From JASSUD01 sp031963045 (GTDB lineage: Bacteria; Pseudomonadota; Gammaproteobacteria; Burkholderiales; Burkholderiaceae): a DNA stretch of 64,000 nt. Positions 1-9,100 of the stretch are shown one piece after another. Below the pieces are notes generated by a model. The model made no database searches. It was not told the DNA's origin and saw nothing but the letters and a program-made list of their open reading frames with translations. The stretch's first letter is position 1. The number at the start of each line of letters is the position of its first letter. The stretch spans positions 1 through 64,000 of the forward strand of contig JASSUK010000014.1 in assembly GCA_031963045.1 (NCBI GenBank), read 5' to 3'. Position numbers and translations under genes: made by a program.

Positions 1-177
1 GACCTCTTGATAACGCGGCTCAGCACGCTGCTTGCCCTTGCCAGTGTAAAGTTGAATAGTAGTCACCCCAATAGGGGCGCTTGAACTTGAAGAGGAAGCT
101 GCGCTAATAGATGGATTCAAAGCTCCTCCCTTTTTGCCTTTTCTGTGAGGCAAAAAACTATTGCGCTTGGATAGTTC
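1..177 (-). other. Possible 5' part of a minus-strand ORF cut by the window edge
   Basis: On the minus strand one frame is open from the edge back to a stop at 178-180 (about 59 codons). It has a Ser-rich stretch followed by a Lys/Arg/Gln-rich end (..LYTGKGKQRAEPRYQEV). No ATG is present; a TTG at 151-153 is the only usual start, without a clear ribosome binding site. I do not recognise the protein, and the frame may be chance. Positions 178-295 show nothing else I can support. Confidence 0.15.
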
Positions 178-295
178 TTATTTATGGGCATCCATTATAT
201 TTACCAAGAAATAGAACTTTTATATATACAGAAGAAACCCTATAAAAGGCCTTAGATATGGCCATGCAAATTGAAGGATGGATAGTTCAAAGGTC

Positions 296-326
296 AAAAA
301 AAAGCCCCGCATAGCATAGCGGGGCG
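296..326 (-). terminator. Rho-independent terminator, minus strand
   Basis: A perfect 7-bp GC-rich stem (GCCCCGC at 305-311, GCGGGGC at 320-326) is followed on the minus strand by an uninterrupted T run (complement of the A run 296-304). This implies a minus-strand transcript arriving from about 330-800, where no recognisable minus gene lies. Confidence 0.65.
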
Positions 327-812
327 AACCTTCTTTTAGCTATTCCTAATGGTTAGAAGGACCTAAGCAGGATTTTCTACTCGTGCGTGCTGGTTTGTTG
401 AAGGCTGGGCATAGGATTGCTTTTGCTTGTTGTTTGACACACTATAAACGCACACATGGTAGTCAAGAAGAAAAAGGGAAGTTTGGCACGTGGGTCAGAT
501 TCATCCATCATTCTCTGCAGGCCACCTGGCGTAGGAATCACTTTATTCGCAAGCAGCCATATTCCGTGCATATTCGCAAAGGTAGTCGGGCTGCGCGCTA
601 TCCTGAGAGCGCTTTTGCTAAGGCTAACGAATGGGGGGAATTCTGATTAAGCTGATTGAGGAACGGTGTTTAAGGCAGCGCTCTGCTGCGTTGAGCCGAT
701 TGTGTGCTGTGCTGGCGGAACCACTCGATGCGCCATAGACAAAACAAGCTAAGCATTGGGATGAGACCTGTTACAAAAGCTCGCATCTATTATTAAGCTA
801 TTTTCCATACGA
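327..812. other. Intergenic stretch with small unassigned ORFs
   Basis: No gene is recognised here. Small overlapping frames exist on both strands: minus 377-571 (64 codons) and plus 383-646 (87 codons). None has a convincing start signal or a domain I know. The minus frame is the better candidate because its stop lies about 50 bases before the minus-strand terminator at 296-326. A small untranslated RNA on the minus strand is an alternative. Nothing else is visible up to the ankyrin gene. Confidence 0.3.
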
Positions 813-2660
813 GTGCAAATCATGTCTGCGATTCGCTCTGACGCGCCAAGAAACTCCTCTATCGCAACTATTGGGGGAGGTCAAGTACAGCCAGCAACGA
901 TTGCATCCGCTCAAGGTAATGCAGAAAAAAACACCTCTTTTTCGGAGAGGTTATATGACTCTGTAAAAAAAATACCTCGCGTAACAAAATTACCAACAGA
1001 AATAGCCCTTTTAATTTTTACTGACATTTTTTCATCTTTCCCCCTTCATAAAGTGTTGGAAATAGCGGAAATAGAGAAAATAAAAGACGAAGAAAAAGGG
1101 GAGTTATGGCTATACGCCTGGTTATATATACGTAAAGAATTGCATTATGTCTTTCCTAATTGGTTTTCTACAGATAAAGAGCTAAAAGCATTCATTAAAG
1201 ATGCACAGAAATATGGCGGGAAAACATTTGAACAGATCTTTGAAGGGCTTGCTTTATTAAAAGACCCGAAGACTCCAGGCAGCATGGAGGCCTATCAACG
1301 TGCAGGCATTATAAAAAAAGCTCCTTTACAGGATCTGCCTCACCTTTCTGCAGATGCCTTTGCTCGCAATCAACTATTAAAATGGTTACAAGAAAATCCT
1401 AACCGTATGCTTGCTTGTCTGCTCTGGTTACCTGCTCAAACTGATACCGCTATTTTATTCAGCGATGCTATAGATATAAAACGCAAAGCATCTCAGCTTC
1501 CATATCCTGTGCATATGCTTGCTCATCTGCCTTTTATTCTTCCAGAGACAGATATTCCATATGCGTTAACACAGGCTGCAGAAAATAAAGATAAAAATAC
1601 TTTTAGACGAATATTTAAATTGGCCTTATCTACTCCAGTAGCTGAGTCAGCGGATAAGACGGGGGAGATTTATAAAAAAGCCCTAGAAAAAGCTATTGAA
1701 AATTCAAATATAGAGATAGTTAAATATATATTTGAACAGGCTATCGAAAACGCACATACAGATACGGTTAAATATGTAATCGATCAATTTGGGATAAATC
1801 AACTCGAAAAAAAGGTGCTCCATAACAGTATCCTCCATCAATTAGCTCGAACCAGTTCCCTCGATATGGTTCGCCTATTCGTTGAGCATGGAGCAAAGCT
1901 TGATACACGCAACATTGAAGGCAAAACTCCCGCAGAAGTGGTGGTTTCTGCTATTTCAGGCCGCTGGTTTTCACCTTCAAGTCGAGTATGCCGGAATGAC
2001 GAATATCAAAGAGATATTAATCTACTTAAGGTCGCCTGCTATTTAATACAGCAAGGATTTGAAAGAAAAGTTCATTTTGATATAAGCTGTAAACCTACAG
2101 ACACTACACTTTTACATGCAGTTTGTTATTTGCAACCCTCCAAAGAGATAGAACAATTAACAGCTTTTTTAGTGAATAAAAATCCAAATTTTGTTGATGA
2201 CCAAGATTTAGATGGAAATACGCCTTTACATATAGCCATAGAAGAAAAACATTACAAAATGATGCAATTTCTGCTCGACTATAATGCAAAATTAGATGCA
2301 GAAAATAATTTTGGTCTGACTATTATGCAGCGTGCTTATAAGATAGGTGATTTTAAAACATTAAAAATATTAGAAACAAAATTGCCGGAAAATCTTGCAT
2401 CAGTAGCGCCGCCCATTATCATTTCACCTATTCCTACCCGCGAAAATATAACCAATGCGCCCAAAAAAAACACAATAACGCAGAGTACACCAGGCAAAAT
2501 GACATTTTTGTCGCAGGTAGCGCACTATATGTACACGCACTTTTTTGCCATATTGACCTTTATCCCCCTCTTTTTCTATGAAATTTGTCGCAATTGGTTA
2601 TCTTCTATTATTGATTTTTTTCAAAAGCGCTCTGTGTCTCGTGATGGAAATCAGCGGTAG
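813..2660 (+). CDS. Ankyrin-repeat protein with N-terminal F-box-like segment (putative host-directed effector)
   Basis: 615 codons from GTG at 813; ATG at 822 is an alternative, and neither has a strong Shine-Dalgarno. Residues about 59-110 (KLPTEIALLIFTDIF, then a Trp-rich helical stretch) resemble the F-box pattern LPxEhhxxIF. Ankyrin-type repeats are seen near 337-375 (MVRLFVEHGAKLDTRN) and 466-530 (GNTPLHIAIEEKHYKMMQFL, then a weaker repeat). A hydrophobic region near 563-605 could be a membrane anchor. No signal peptide is evident. Ankyrin plus F-box proteins in intracellular bacteria are typically translocated into the host, where the F-box recruits SCF ubiquitin ligase. Assigning that role here is inference. 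The ankyrin call is firm and the F-box call tentative. Composition is AT-rich, unlike the core genes to the right. Confidence 0.8.
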   Translation: MQIMSAIRSDAPRNSSIATIGGGQVQPATIASAQGNAEKNTSFSERLYDSVKKIPRVTKLPTEIALLIFTDIFSSFPLHKVLEIAEIEKIKDEEKGELWLYAWLYIRKELHYVFPNWFSTDKELKAFIKDAQKYGGKTFEQIFEGLALLKDPKTPGSMEAYQRAGIIKKAPLQDLPHLSADAFARNQLLKWLQENPNRMLACLLWLPAQTDTAILFSDAIDIKRKASQLPYPVHMLAHLPFILPETDIPYALTQAAENKDKNTFRRIFKLALSTPVAESADKTGEIYKKALEKAIENSNIEIVKYIFEQAIENAHTDTVKYVIDQFGINQLEKKVLHNSILHQLARTSSLDMVRLFVEHGAKLDTRNIEGKTPAEVVVSAISGRWFSPSSRVCRNDEYQRDINLLKVACYLIQQGFERKVHFDISCKPTDTTLLHAVCYLQPSKEIEQLTAFLVNKNPNFVDDQDLDGNTPLHIAIEEKHYKMMQFLLDYNAKLDAENNFGLTIMQRAYKIGDFKTLKILETKLPENLASVAPPIIISPIPTRENITNAPKKNTITQSTPGKMTFLSQVAHYMYTHFFAILTFIPLFFYEICRNWLSSIIDFFQKRSVSRDGNQR

Positions 2661-2816
2661 AGTGGTATCCAGTATAGTAGGCCATCATTTTTATATACAA
2701 AAACGCATATTTAGTCTGCCTTGAATAATCCCGTAAGCCCTAATCTATAAAGGCTAAAAGCAAGCTAGGGCCAGTTCCCGCCAAGCATTTCCGTGGTAGC
2801 TTTACGGGAAGCTTAG

Positions 2817-2993
2817 AAAACTCCTCTGAATTTTTTTTCCGGCTATGTTCATTTTGATGAGAACAGTAATGAAATCTCGCTGATAAAAAAAGACGGGCAA
2901 ATCGTAAAACTTGGCATAAAAGCAGAATCAGAAGTCAATCAAGAAGATGAGGTAGACAAATTAGCAGCAATGGCTGTATTAGCCAAGATTTGA
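2817..2993 (+). pseudogene. Orphan 3' gene fragment
   Basis: An open frame with normal-looking codon use but no start codon runs from just after a stop at 2814-2816 to TGA at 2991-2993. It reads like a real protein tail (GYVHFDENSNEISLIKKDG.., ending EDEVDKLAAMAVLAKI), charged and helix-prone at its end. No RBS or ATG precedes it, so I take it as the remnant of a truncated gene. The family is not recognised. The rest of 2661-3131 holds nothing else I can support. Confidence 0.4.
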
Positions 2994-3131
2994 TCTGTTG
3001 TCAGCGCGTTTGACGTATGTGAATGACATACTGGGCCAGGAGATTTTTTAGTTTAGGGAGACGTTGTAAATTTTACCGAATCCATTTTGCTTGACTTATG
3101 AGATATATATTGATCTTCCTGGCTAGGCAAA

Positions 3132-3893
3132 TTATGTAAGGCTTGTGATAGTTTGATAGTTTCCCTTTGGTACGGAGACCAGCGGCAATAGACTTGATTG
3201 CTCACGGTTTTGGGCTATTGTTTTTTTTATTTGAATCACATTAAGCATGAAGCTATAAACTACACTGGACATTTCGAGCTGCAACATTTTCTCATGATTT
3301 TCGTGATCTTTTTCATTAGTATGTAGATAAAAGATTCGCAAGCAAAGGATATAATAACCAAGTTGAAATCCAAAGTATAAACGATTATCCATATTTTCTA
3401 GATGTTTTAAACATTGAATGATAGACGAAAAGCAACCCGTCGATCGTTGTGCAATGCTTGAATCGCCTGCTACTATGCTTTGCTCCGAGGAGCGTTTCGA
3501 CTGCAACCACTTGGCTGCTCTTTTAGACCAGCTAATGGAGGAAGTAGAGCAAGACAAAATTCTGTGCACGTAAACAGAAGTCATAACTATCAGATTAAAA
3601 GTCTGTGTACCTAATATCTCCTCATGATTTTCATGATATTTTTCGATGCTATGTAAATAGACCACGACTATAGCCATTACAAAAGAGCTGACTGATAATG
3701 CACACTCAAAATAACCTTCTTTATCTGCCTGTTCTCCGATATAAGACAGCAGCTGATCCGTCGTCGCAGACAATCCATCAGTCTGTGCTGTATCTATTAG
3801 AGGTTGCCCGACTCCCTCGTCTTCATCCATATTAGAATGATTTGATCTATTACGATACGGAGGGCAAATTGAAGATAGTGGGATAAGACACAT
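3132..3893 (-). CDS. Small membrane protein with internally duplicated segment, unknown function
   Basis: 253 codons. The start at 3893 has AAGGA about nine bases upstream; a later Met at 3830 (MDEDEGVG) is possible but lacks a ribosome binding site. After an acidic N-terminus there are two hydrophobic hairpins, at about residues 63-110 and 172-222. The two are duplicates of each other: VVVYLHSIEKYHENHEEIL matches RIFYLHTNEKDHENHEKML, each followed by a second hydrophobic stretch. A basic, Ser-rich linker separates them. No known domain is recognised. It is AT-rich and lies among other small membrane-protein genes on the same strand. Confidence 0.6.
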   Translation of the reverse strand: MCLIPLSSICPPYRNRSNHSNMDEDEGVGQPLIDTAQTDGLSATTDQLLSYIGEQADKEGYFECALSVSSFVMAIVVVYLHSIEKYHENHEEILGTQTFNLIVMTSVYVHRILSCSTSSISWSKRAAKWLQSKRSSEQSIVAGDSSIAQRSTGCFSSIIQCLKHLENMDNRLYFGFQLGYYILCLRIFYLHTNEKDHENHEKMLQLEMSSVVYSFMLNVIQIKKTIAQNREQSSLLPLVSVPKGNYQTITSLT

Positions 3894-4112
3894 CTCAGTA
3901 TTTCCTTATACAGGTAATTTTTCTCTTCTTGTAAAACGATACAAAATCATAAAAGGTTGCAGCAGTAATGAGCTACCTTTGAGTTTAGAGGTACTAATAG
4001 GAAGGCAAGACACTAGGTAGCTATAGGCTCACACAAAAATTATCTTGGCATTTTAAGAATAATTTATACCATATCAGTTTGTCAGAACTGCTCTTGCAGC
4101 TCGCTATAAACT

Positions 4113-4463
4113 TCAAGCATGGTGATGAGAGCGCTTAGGATCATTTCGTTCGAGGTACAGTTCTATACCAACGAACGCTACTAGAACGATCGAGGCAGGA
4201 AAAATCATAACCCAAGATATTGCAATAGCAAGTGAGGAACATACAAGTAATGGCCCCAGCAGACAAAACAGGGCTTTGAGTAGTCTAATTTTATCAGTCT
4301 GCCCAGGTGTAGCCTTGTCCTGGGATATATTGCTATTTTCAAGGACAAGCTTATCTTCTACTAGGATGCAATCCCTATTTTTAATGACCCCAACTTCATT
4401 GTTGGTATGAAGTTGGGGCTTGGTAACAGGAGGCTGTGTCTGTATAGAACCCGCAGAATTCAT
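4113..4463 (-). CDS. Small two-helix membrane protein, paralogue of the next gene upstream
   Basis: I start at ATG 4463 (MNSAGSIQTQ), 116 residues, because a GGGGAA ribosome binding site lies just upstream; the frame stays open to 4571. A polar N-terminal half (res 1-65) is followed by two hydrophobic stretches (LLKALFCLLGPLLVCSSLAI and SWVMIFPASIVLVAFVGI) and a charged His-rich tail. The protein at 4728-5135 has the same plan, with matching MNSA(A/G)SIQT and GQTDK motifs, so the two arose by tandem duplication. Function unknown; no relatives recognised. Confidence 0.55.
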   Translation of the reverse strand: MNSAGSIQTQPPVTKPQLHTNNEVGVIKNRDCILVEDKLVLENSNISQDKATPGQTDKIRLLKALFCLLGPLLVCSSLAIAISWVMIFPASIVLVAFVGIELYLERNDPKRSHHHA

Positions 4464-4637
4464 GCTTATTTCCCCGTAACTACTACATATCATTTTTGTA
4501 AACGAAAATGCATATAGAGTATATTTTTGTTGAAAATATTCGAAATTTAACAAAATCTCTATGCAAAACAATACTGTATATCCTGTAGAGTTTTAAATGT
4601 ACAGCGTTAGAAACGCTACTTAACTCCTTCGCAGCAA
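4456..4637 (-). repeat. Duplicated leader, copy 1
   Basis: The 5' non-coding region of the gene at 4113-4463 is nearly the same as 5129-5308, upstream of its paralogue. Shared blocks include TTTTTGTAAACGAAAAT, ATGCAAAACAATACTGTATA and CCTGTAGAGTTTTAAAT. The leader is better conserved than the coding sequences, which suggests a shared promoter and common regulation. Confidence 0.75.
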
Positions 4638-4727
4638 AGAGCTATTTTCGAGGCTAGTACTATGGAAAATAATGAAGTAGCTATAGGCTTATGCGCACTC
4701 TTTTTGATGCTTTTAAAGTGTTTGGTA

Positions 4728-5135
4728 TTAAATTACCTTGAACACATCTTCGGCATTATATAAATTTAGCTCACCGCAAGCACAGTGATCAGAATGTTCA
4801 AGATGAAAATTAATCGATTCGCTAGATGCTTCTATAAAACAGAGTAATCCCACAAGAATGAGCGTAGGAATTACCATAATACTTTCAAATGTGAAAGTAG
4901 CCGTCAGAGAACATAAAAATAATATCACCAGCAGATAGGTCAGAGCATTGAACACGTTAACTTTATCGGTCTGTCCATGCGCAAGATTTTTCTGAATAAT
5001 ATTCTCTTCTTGGCGGAGGGGATTGCTCTTCGCTCTGCTGCAATTCCCTTTTTCAGCTGTTCCTGCTTCATTGTCAGTATGACGTAGGGTATTGGCAACA
5101 AGAGGCCGTGTCTGTATAGATGCCGCAGAATTCAT
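4728..5135 (-). CDS. Small two-helix membrane protein, tandem paralogue
   Basis: 135 residues from ATG 5135 (MNSAASIQTR), preceded by AGGG; the frame stays open to 5165. Same layout as the gene at 4113-4463: polar N-terminal half with HGQTDK, then two hydrophobic stretches (ALTYLLVILFLCSLTATF and IMVIPTLILVGLLCFIEA). The C-terminal tail is longer, with HSDHCACGELNLYN. The paralogues diverge in their tails but keep the topology. Function unknown. Confidence 0.55.
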   Translation of the reverse strand: MNSAASIQTRPLVANTLRHTDNEAGTAEKGNCSRAKSNPLRQEENIIQKNLAHGQTDKVNVFNALTYLLVILFLCSLTATFTFESIMVIPTLILVGLLCFIEASSESINFHLEHSDHCACGELNLYNAEDVFKVI

Positions 5136-5308
5136 GCTTATTTCCCTGTAACTACTACACACCATTTTTGTAAACGAAAATACATATAGAGTATGTTTTT
5201 ATCAAAAATAGTCTGAGCCTAACAAAATCCCTATGCAAAACAATACTGTATATCCTGTAGAGTTTTAAATATACAGAATTAGAAACGCTACCTAACTCCT
5301 TAGCAGCA
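5129..5308 (-). repeat. Duplicated leader, copy 2
   Basis: Second copy of the leader described at 4456-4637, upstream of the gene at 4728-5135. Differences between copies are scattered point changes with few indels. Confidence 0.75.
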
Positions 5309-5375
5309 TCGACGTTATATAAATTTAGCTCCTTCAAGCACAGCGACCAGAATATTTAAGATTAAAATTAAGGAA
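5309..5375 (-). pseudogene. Third, 3'-terminal fragment of the small membrane-protein duplication
   Basis: This segment matches the coding end of the gene at 4728-5135 near 4753-4812 (minus-strand reading ELNLYN, with the upstream CTTGAA and TGTGCTTG context). It begins directly after the copy-2 leader, so a third tandem unit once existed and only its 3' end remains. It is cut by the transposase remnant that follows. Confidence 0.5.
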
Positions 5376-5437
5376 CCTCTGTATAACCTCACTACAATAT
5401 CGATTTTAAATAAGTCAGCAAATTCATCGCTCCCACT

Positions 5438-5785
5438 ATGAAACAACAAAGCCTAAGATAAACAGGATTCGAACGTAAGCCCAAGAAGAGGCGTAAACAG
5501 TAATTTCTAGAGGAGATGGAGCAAGTCGTGCCGTGGTCTGCCTTAGAAGGATTGATCGAACCCTATGCACCCAAAGCCGGTTGCCAAGGAGGGCGCCCTG
5601 GTAAGCGACGTGTCTTAAAGAGGACCCGCAAATTGGATAGGCTGCTCGATAAGCTTGAGACAGTCAAGGCGTGTATACGGGCTAAGGTTGAACATCCATT
5701 TCGGGCTATCAAGCGCCAGTTTGGCTATACCTTTTACTATATTTATTTTGGCGTTATGCAGATGTTCCTTAACCTAATTTTATAA
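5438..5785 (+). pseudogene. IS5-type transposase remnant, internally deleted
   Basis: The frame starting ATG 5438 (MKQQSL..) matches the N-terminus of IS5-group DDE transposases. It has in-frame TAA stops at about 5459 and 5501, and continues as FLEEMEQVVPWSALEGLIEP. Soon after GGRPGKRR it jumps to C-terminal motifs (KLETVKACIRAKVEHPFRAI, KRQFGYT). The whole catalytic middle is missing, and the end after FGYT diverges. From about 320 codons only about 110 remain, so it cannot be active. A left-end-like sequence GGAACCTCTGTATAA lies near 5372; I cannot fix the right end. Confidence 0.8.
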
Positions 5786-6152
5786 AGATTACCATCCGAT
5801 TTTTCTACTTTAGAATGGTCTGGAAATATTGGGTCAGGGTGTGCGTCCAGCAAAGGCTGGCGTGTTCAGCAGGAGTAAGGCCTGTCGGGGTAAAAGTCAG
5901 GAGCCTCGTAGCTTGGATAGCAGCATGGCTGTCCCCAAAATCGCTGTTGGTATCAGTAGTTTTGTCTATATAGAACCACCTACTCCCCCTTGATATATCC
6001 AGCAAATCCGCTATTTCTGCGTTTCTGTGCTTGTGGCAAGTTCAGCCCCTCTGCTGAATCGCACACACGCTACTGGGATAAGGCGCATTTTTATTGTAAA
6101 GATCCTTCTAGCAAAAGTAATCATTTTCCATAATGACCATGGGGAATAAAAC
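5786..6152. other. Intergenic, no supported gene
   Basis: A minus-strand frame at 5805-6005 (66 codons, containing LLTFTPTGLTPAEHASLCW) has no ribosome binding site and no known domain. It may be a gene remnant. The last 40 bases carry the ribosome binding site (GGGGAA) of the NACHT gene. Confidence 0.3.
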
Positions 6153-9100
6153 ATGCTTGGAAGAATCACTGCAAAAATAAATGAATTATGGAAACCTCCA
6201 GATACGACAGTTGAACGTGGTAAAGCCGCTTTACAGCAGGCCGATGCCTATCAGCAAAACCAGCAATTTGAGCAAGCACTAAGCAGCCTCAATACGGCGA
6301 AAGCCGCCCTGAAGCATGGGGTCCTCTGCGGAAGAGGAGCGGAAAGCAAGCCGGTGCTGGGCAAGGTGTATCAAAAACAGGCAGAACTCTGGCAGCGCCA
6401 AAAAGATTTTGACGTTGACGTTGTGCGCAAGCGATATGCAAAAGCGCTGGAATATTTTACAGATCCAACACAAAAGGCTGCCGTGCAGGAAATGCTGGAT
6501 CTTTTGCCCGGTGTGCCTGCATCTGACGCTCCTCAGATTAAAAAACGTCACACTCTCTCACCTTCCGCTGTATCACCCACCAACACTATTATCTCCACAG
6601 GGATACCGGCTCCATTTTTTGTGGATCCTGCTACGCCTCCTGCTTCTGGCTCATCGCATACATCCTATGCGCTGGTAGAACCCGACGAGATTACCGATAC
6701 GCAGCACCTAGCCTGGTGCCTGCAAAAAACCGGCCGCGATGGCCCACAACGGGCATTGCAAACACAATTATTCGAGCTCGTGCTCTTGATCATTCAGAAA
6801 TTTAAAAAAACAGATAAAACGCTGGCCTGTATGCAGGAAGCCGCTGCATTGGCAACAGTTCCGCAGGCAGAATCGTATGGCCTGTTAATTGAGCACACGC
6901 TGGAGGTATTGAGCCCTGCGCACGCCATATTGAATGTCGCTGCAGTGCAGGGCCTGGTCGTGATCGTGCGTGATTGTCCGGTCCAACTCCTTAAAAAGGA
7001 AGGTGGCGTATATGCTGCAGTCTGGACCAGCATGCTGCAGGTCTTGCTGGACCGCCTAAATATGGTGCATAAAGACGATCCGGTACCTGTGCTGGCATTA
7101 CTGCAAGGCATCTCGCAGCTACTGGATGCGATGGTGCAAGCGGGCGTAACTGGTATTAGCCGTACGGAGCTGCAACAGCCACTATATAAAGCGCTGCGCG
7201 ATGAAAAGACGCTAAATCCCAAGCAGGATATAGCGCTATCCTGGCAAATACATTATGCGTGTGAAGCGCTGGCTTATATCCCCAATGATGAAAGTAGAGT
7301 GGATAGCGTGTTGCGGTGTCTTTTTGCTGTTGGCAAAGGGGCAGGGAGTTTAGCGAAGGCGATTAAAGGTGTGGATAGCGATTCATTGTTGCAGAGCTTT
7401 GGGAACTTACATGAAGCATTTACTGCGGTCCGAGAGATTGCCAGCAGCGCTGCCGACTGCAAAGAATTAAAAGAAGCAATACAGAATGTACTAGAGGCAG
7501 GGGATTCGTTTGAGGGAGTCGGGTCTGACATCCAGAACAGACAGCGCCGCACCGGGTGGTATGTCGCGCTGCAGTGTATGGAGCCGCTGATTCAGGCGAA
7601 TCAGCTAGAGAAGTTTGAGAAATTGGTGCGAGAAAGCGCGTACCGTCAGGATGCCAATTTTTTACAGGGGGTGTGTCAGTGCCTAGAGCGCCTGGTGTGT
7701 ACCCAGGAAGATAAGGTAGTCCAGAAGAAGGCTATCCAGTTTTTACAAAGCCTGCGCGATGACACCCCACACTGGATGAAGGAGGAAGGGGCGCTGAATC
7801 GCGTCCAGCAAGGTGCAGCCAGACAGCTGGAAGGTGCAGCCAGGCATCTGAATGAGACGCTAGGCACATCGTTTATGTTTAAGCAGGGGGTAACCCGAGT
7901 TAAACAGCATGCGGAAGCTACTTTGGCGCGGCTGGAAGCCAGCGCAGCACCACTCTCCGTATCCGACCATACCTATGTACCCCCTGCCTGGGATCCGATC
8001 TGGGAGAAGCGTCCCCCTACGAAATTGTTAAAAGTCGCCCTCACGGAGTTAACTATTCCACTTGAGCAGCGGTTACTGAAAAGCCTGCATAAAAATATTC
8101 AGCAGTTGCAAACCACCTATTTAACCAGTCTGCAGCAGGATAATGAGATCCGGGATGCGCTGGCACATTATGTGCCGCCAGAAGGTGTGCTGATGACCGC
8201 CCCGAATTACGAGGCAGAAAACCGTTTTAATTTAAACGAGAAGGTGCATGACTTTCTTGAGCAGGATACGAAGAAAGTGCTGCTTTTGCTGGGCGAGGCG
8301 GGCTTGGGCAAATCAACCTTTAACCGGCATCTTACCAGTAGCCTGTGGGAGGCGTATATCGCCAGCCCAGACAATACCCCAATCCCATTGTTTATTGCGC
8401 TATCTACTCCTGGCCTTGGAAGCCCCAGCCACAATCGGGTCACCGCTTTTTTTGAAAGCCAGGGTTTTTCGAAAGAACAGATAGAGACGTTACGCACCAC
8501 CCGGCGTTTGGTTTTTATTATGGATGGCTTTGATGAAATTGAGCGGCATGAGCGCGCGTTCTATAAAGATAACCAGCTGGATAACTGGCAAAAAGCCAAA
8601 GTAATCATTACCAGCCGTCCGGAATATTTAGGGTCGAGTTATAAGTACAAATTTCATCCGCCTGAAAAGCCAGAAGCACTTCAGGAATATCGGTTAGCGC
8701 CATTTTCAGAACCATTGATTTGGCAGTATGTTGATAAATATAAAGCTGCCCATCCGGAGTCTCGATGGACTGCCGAGAAATATAAAGAAATGCTCAAGCG
8801 GCCGGATTTAAGCGAGCTGGTAGGTAATCCTTTTTTGCTAAAAATGGCGTTGAGCGTGCTATCCGAGCCCGGTGAATGGCAGCTGACAGATGGGCAACCG
8901 TTTATGCGTATTGCTCTCTATGAGCGATTTGTGCAGAATTGGTTTGACCGTTCACAACAGCGTCTGGCACAGATTCAATTAACCAAAAATCAGAGAGAAA
9001 CGTTCCAAGAGCTGGATCACAGCGGGTTTGCCGAGCATGGTGTGGGCTTTTGCAAACGGTTTGCAATCGCCATGTACCGAGCTGGGGAAGTGGTAGTCAC

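Noticed and set aside
5805..6005. 66-codon minus-strand ORF
   Set aside because: No start signal and no recognised domain; kept only as a possible remnant in the intergenic entry.
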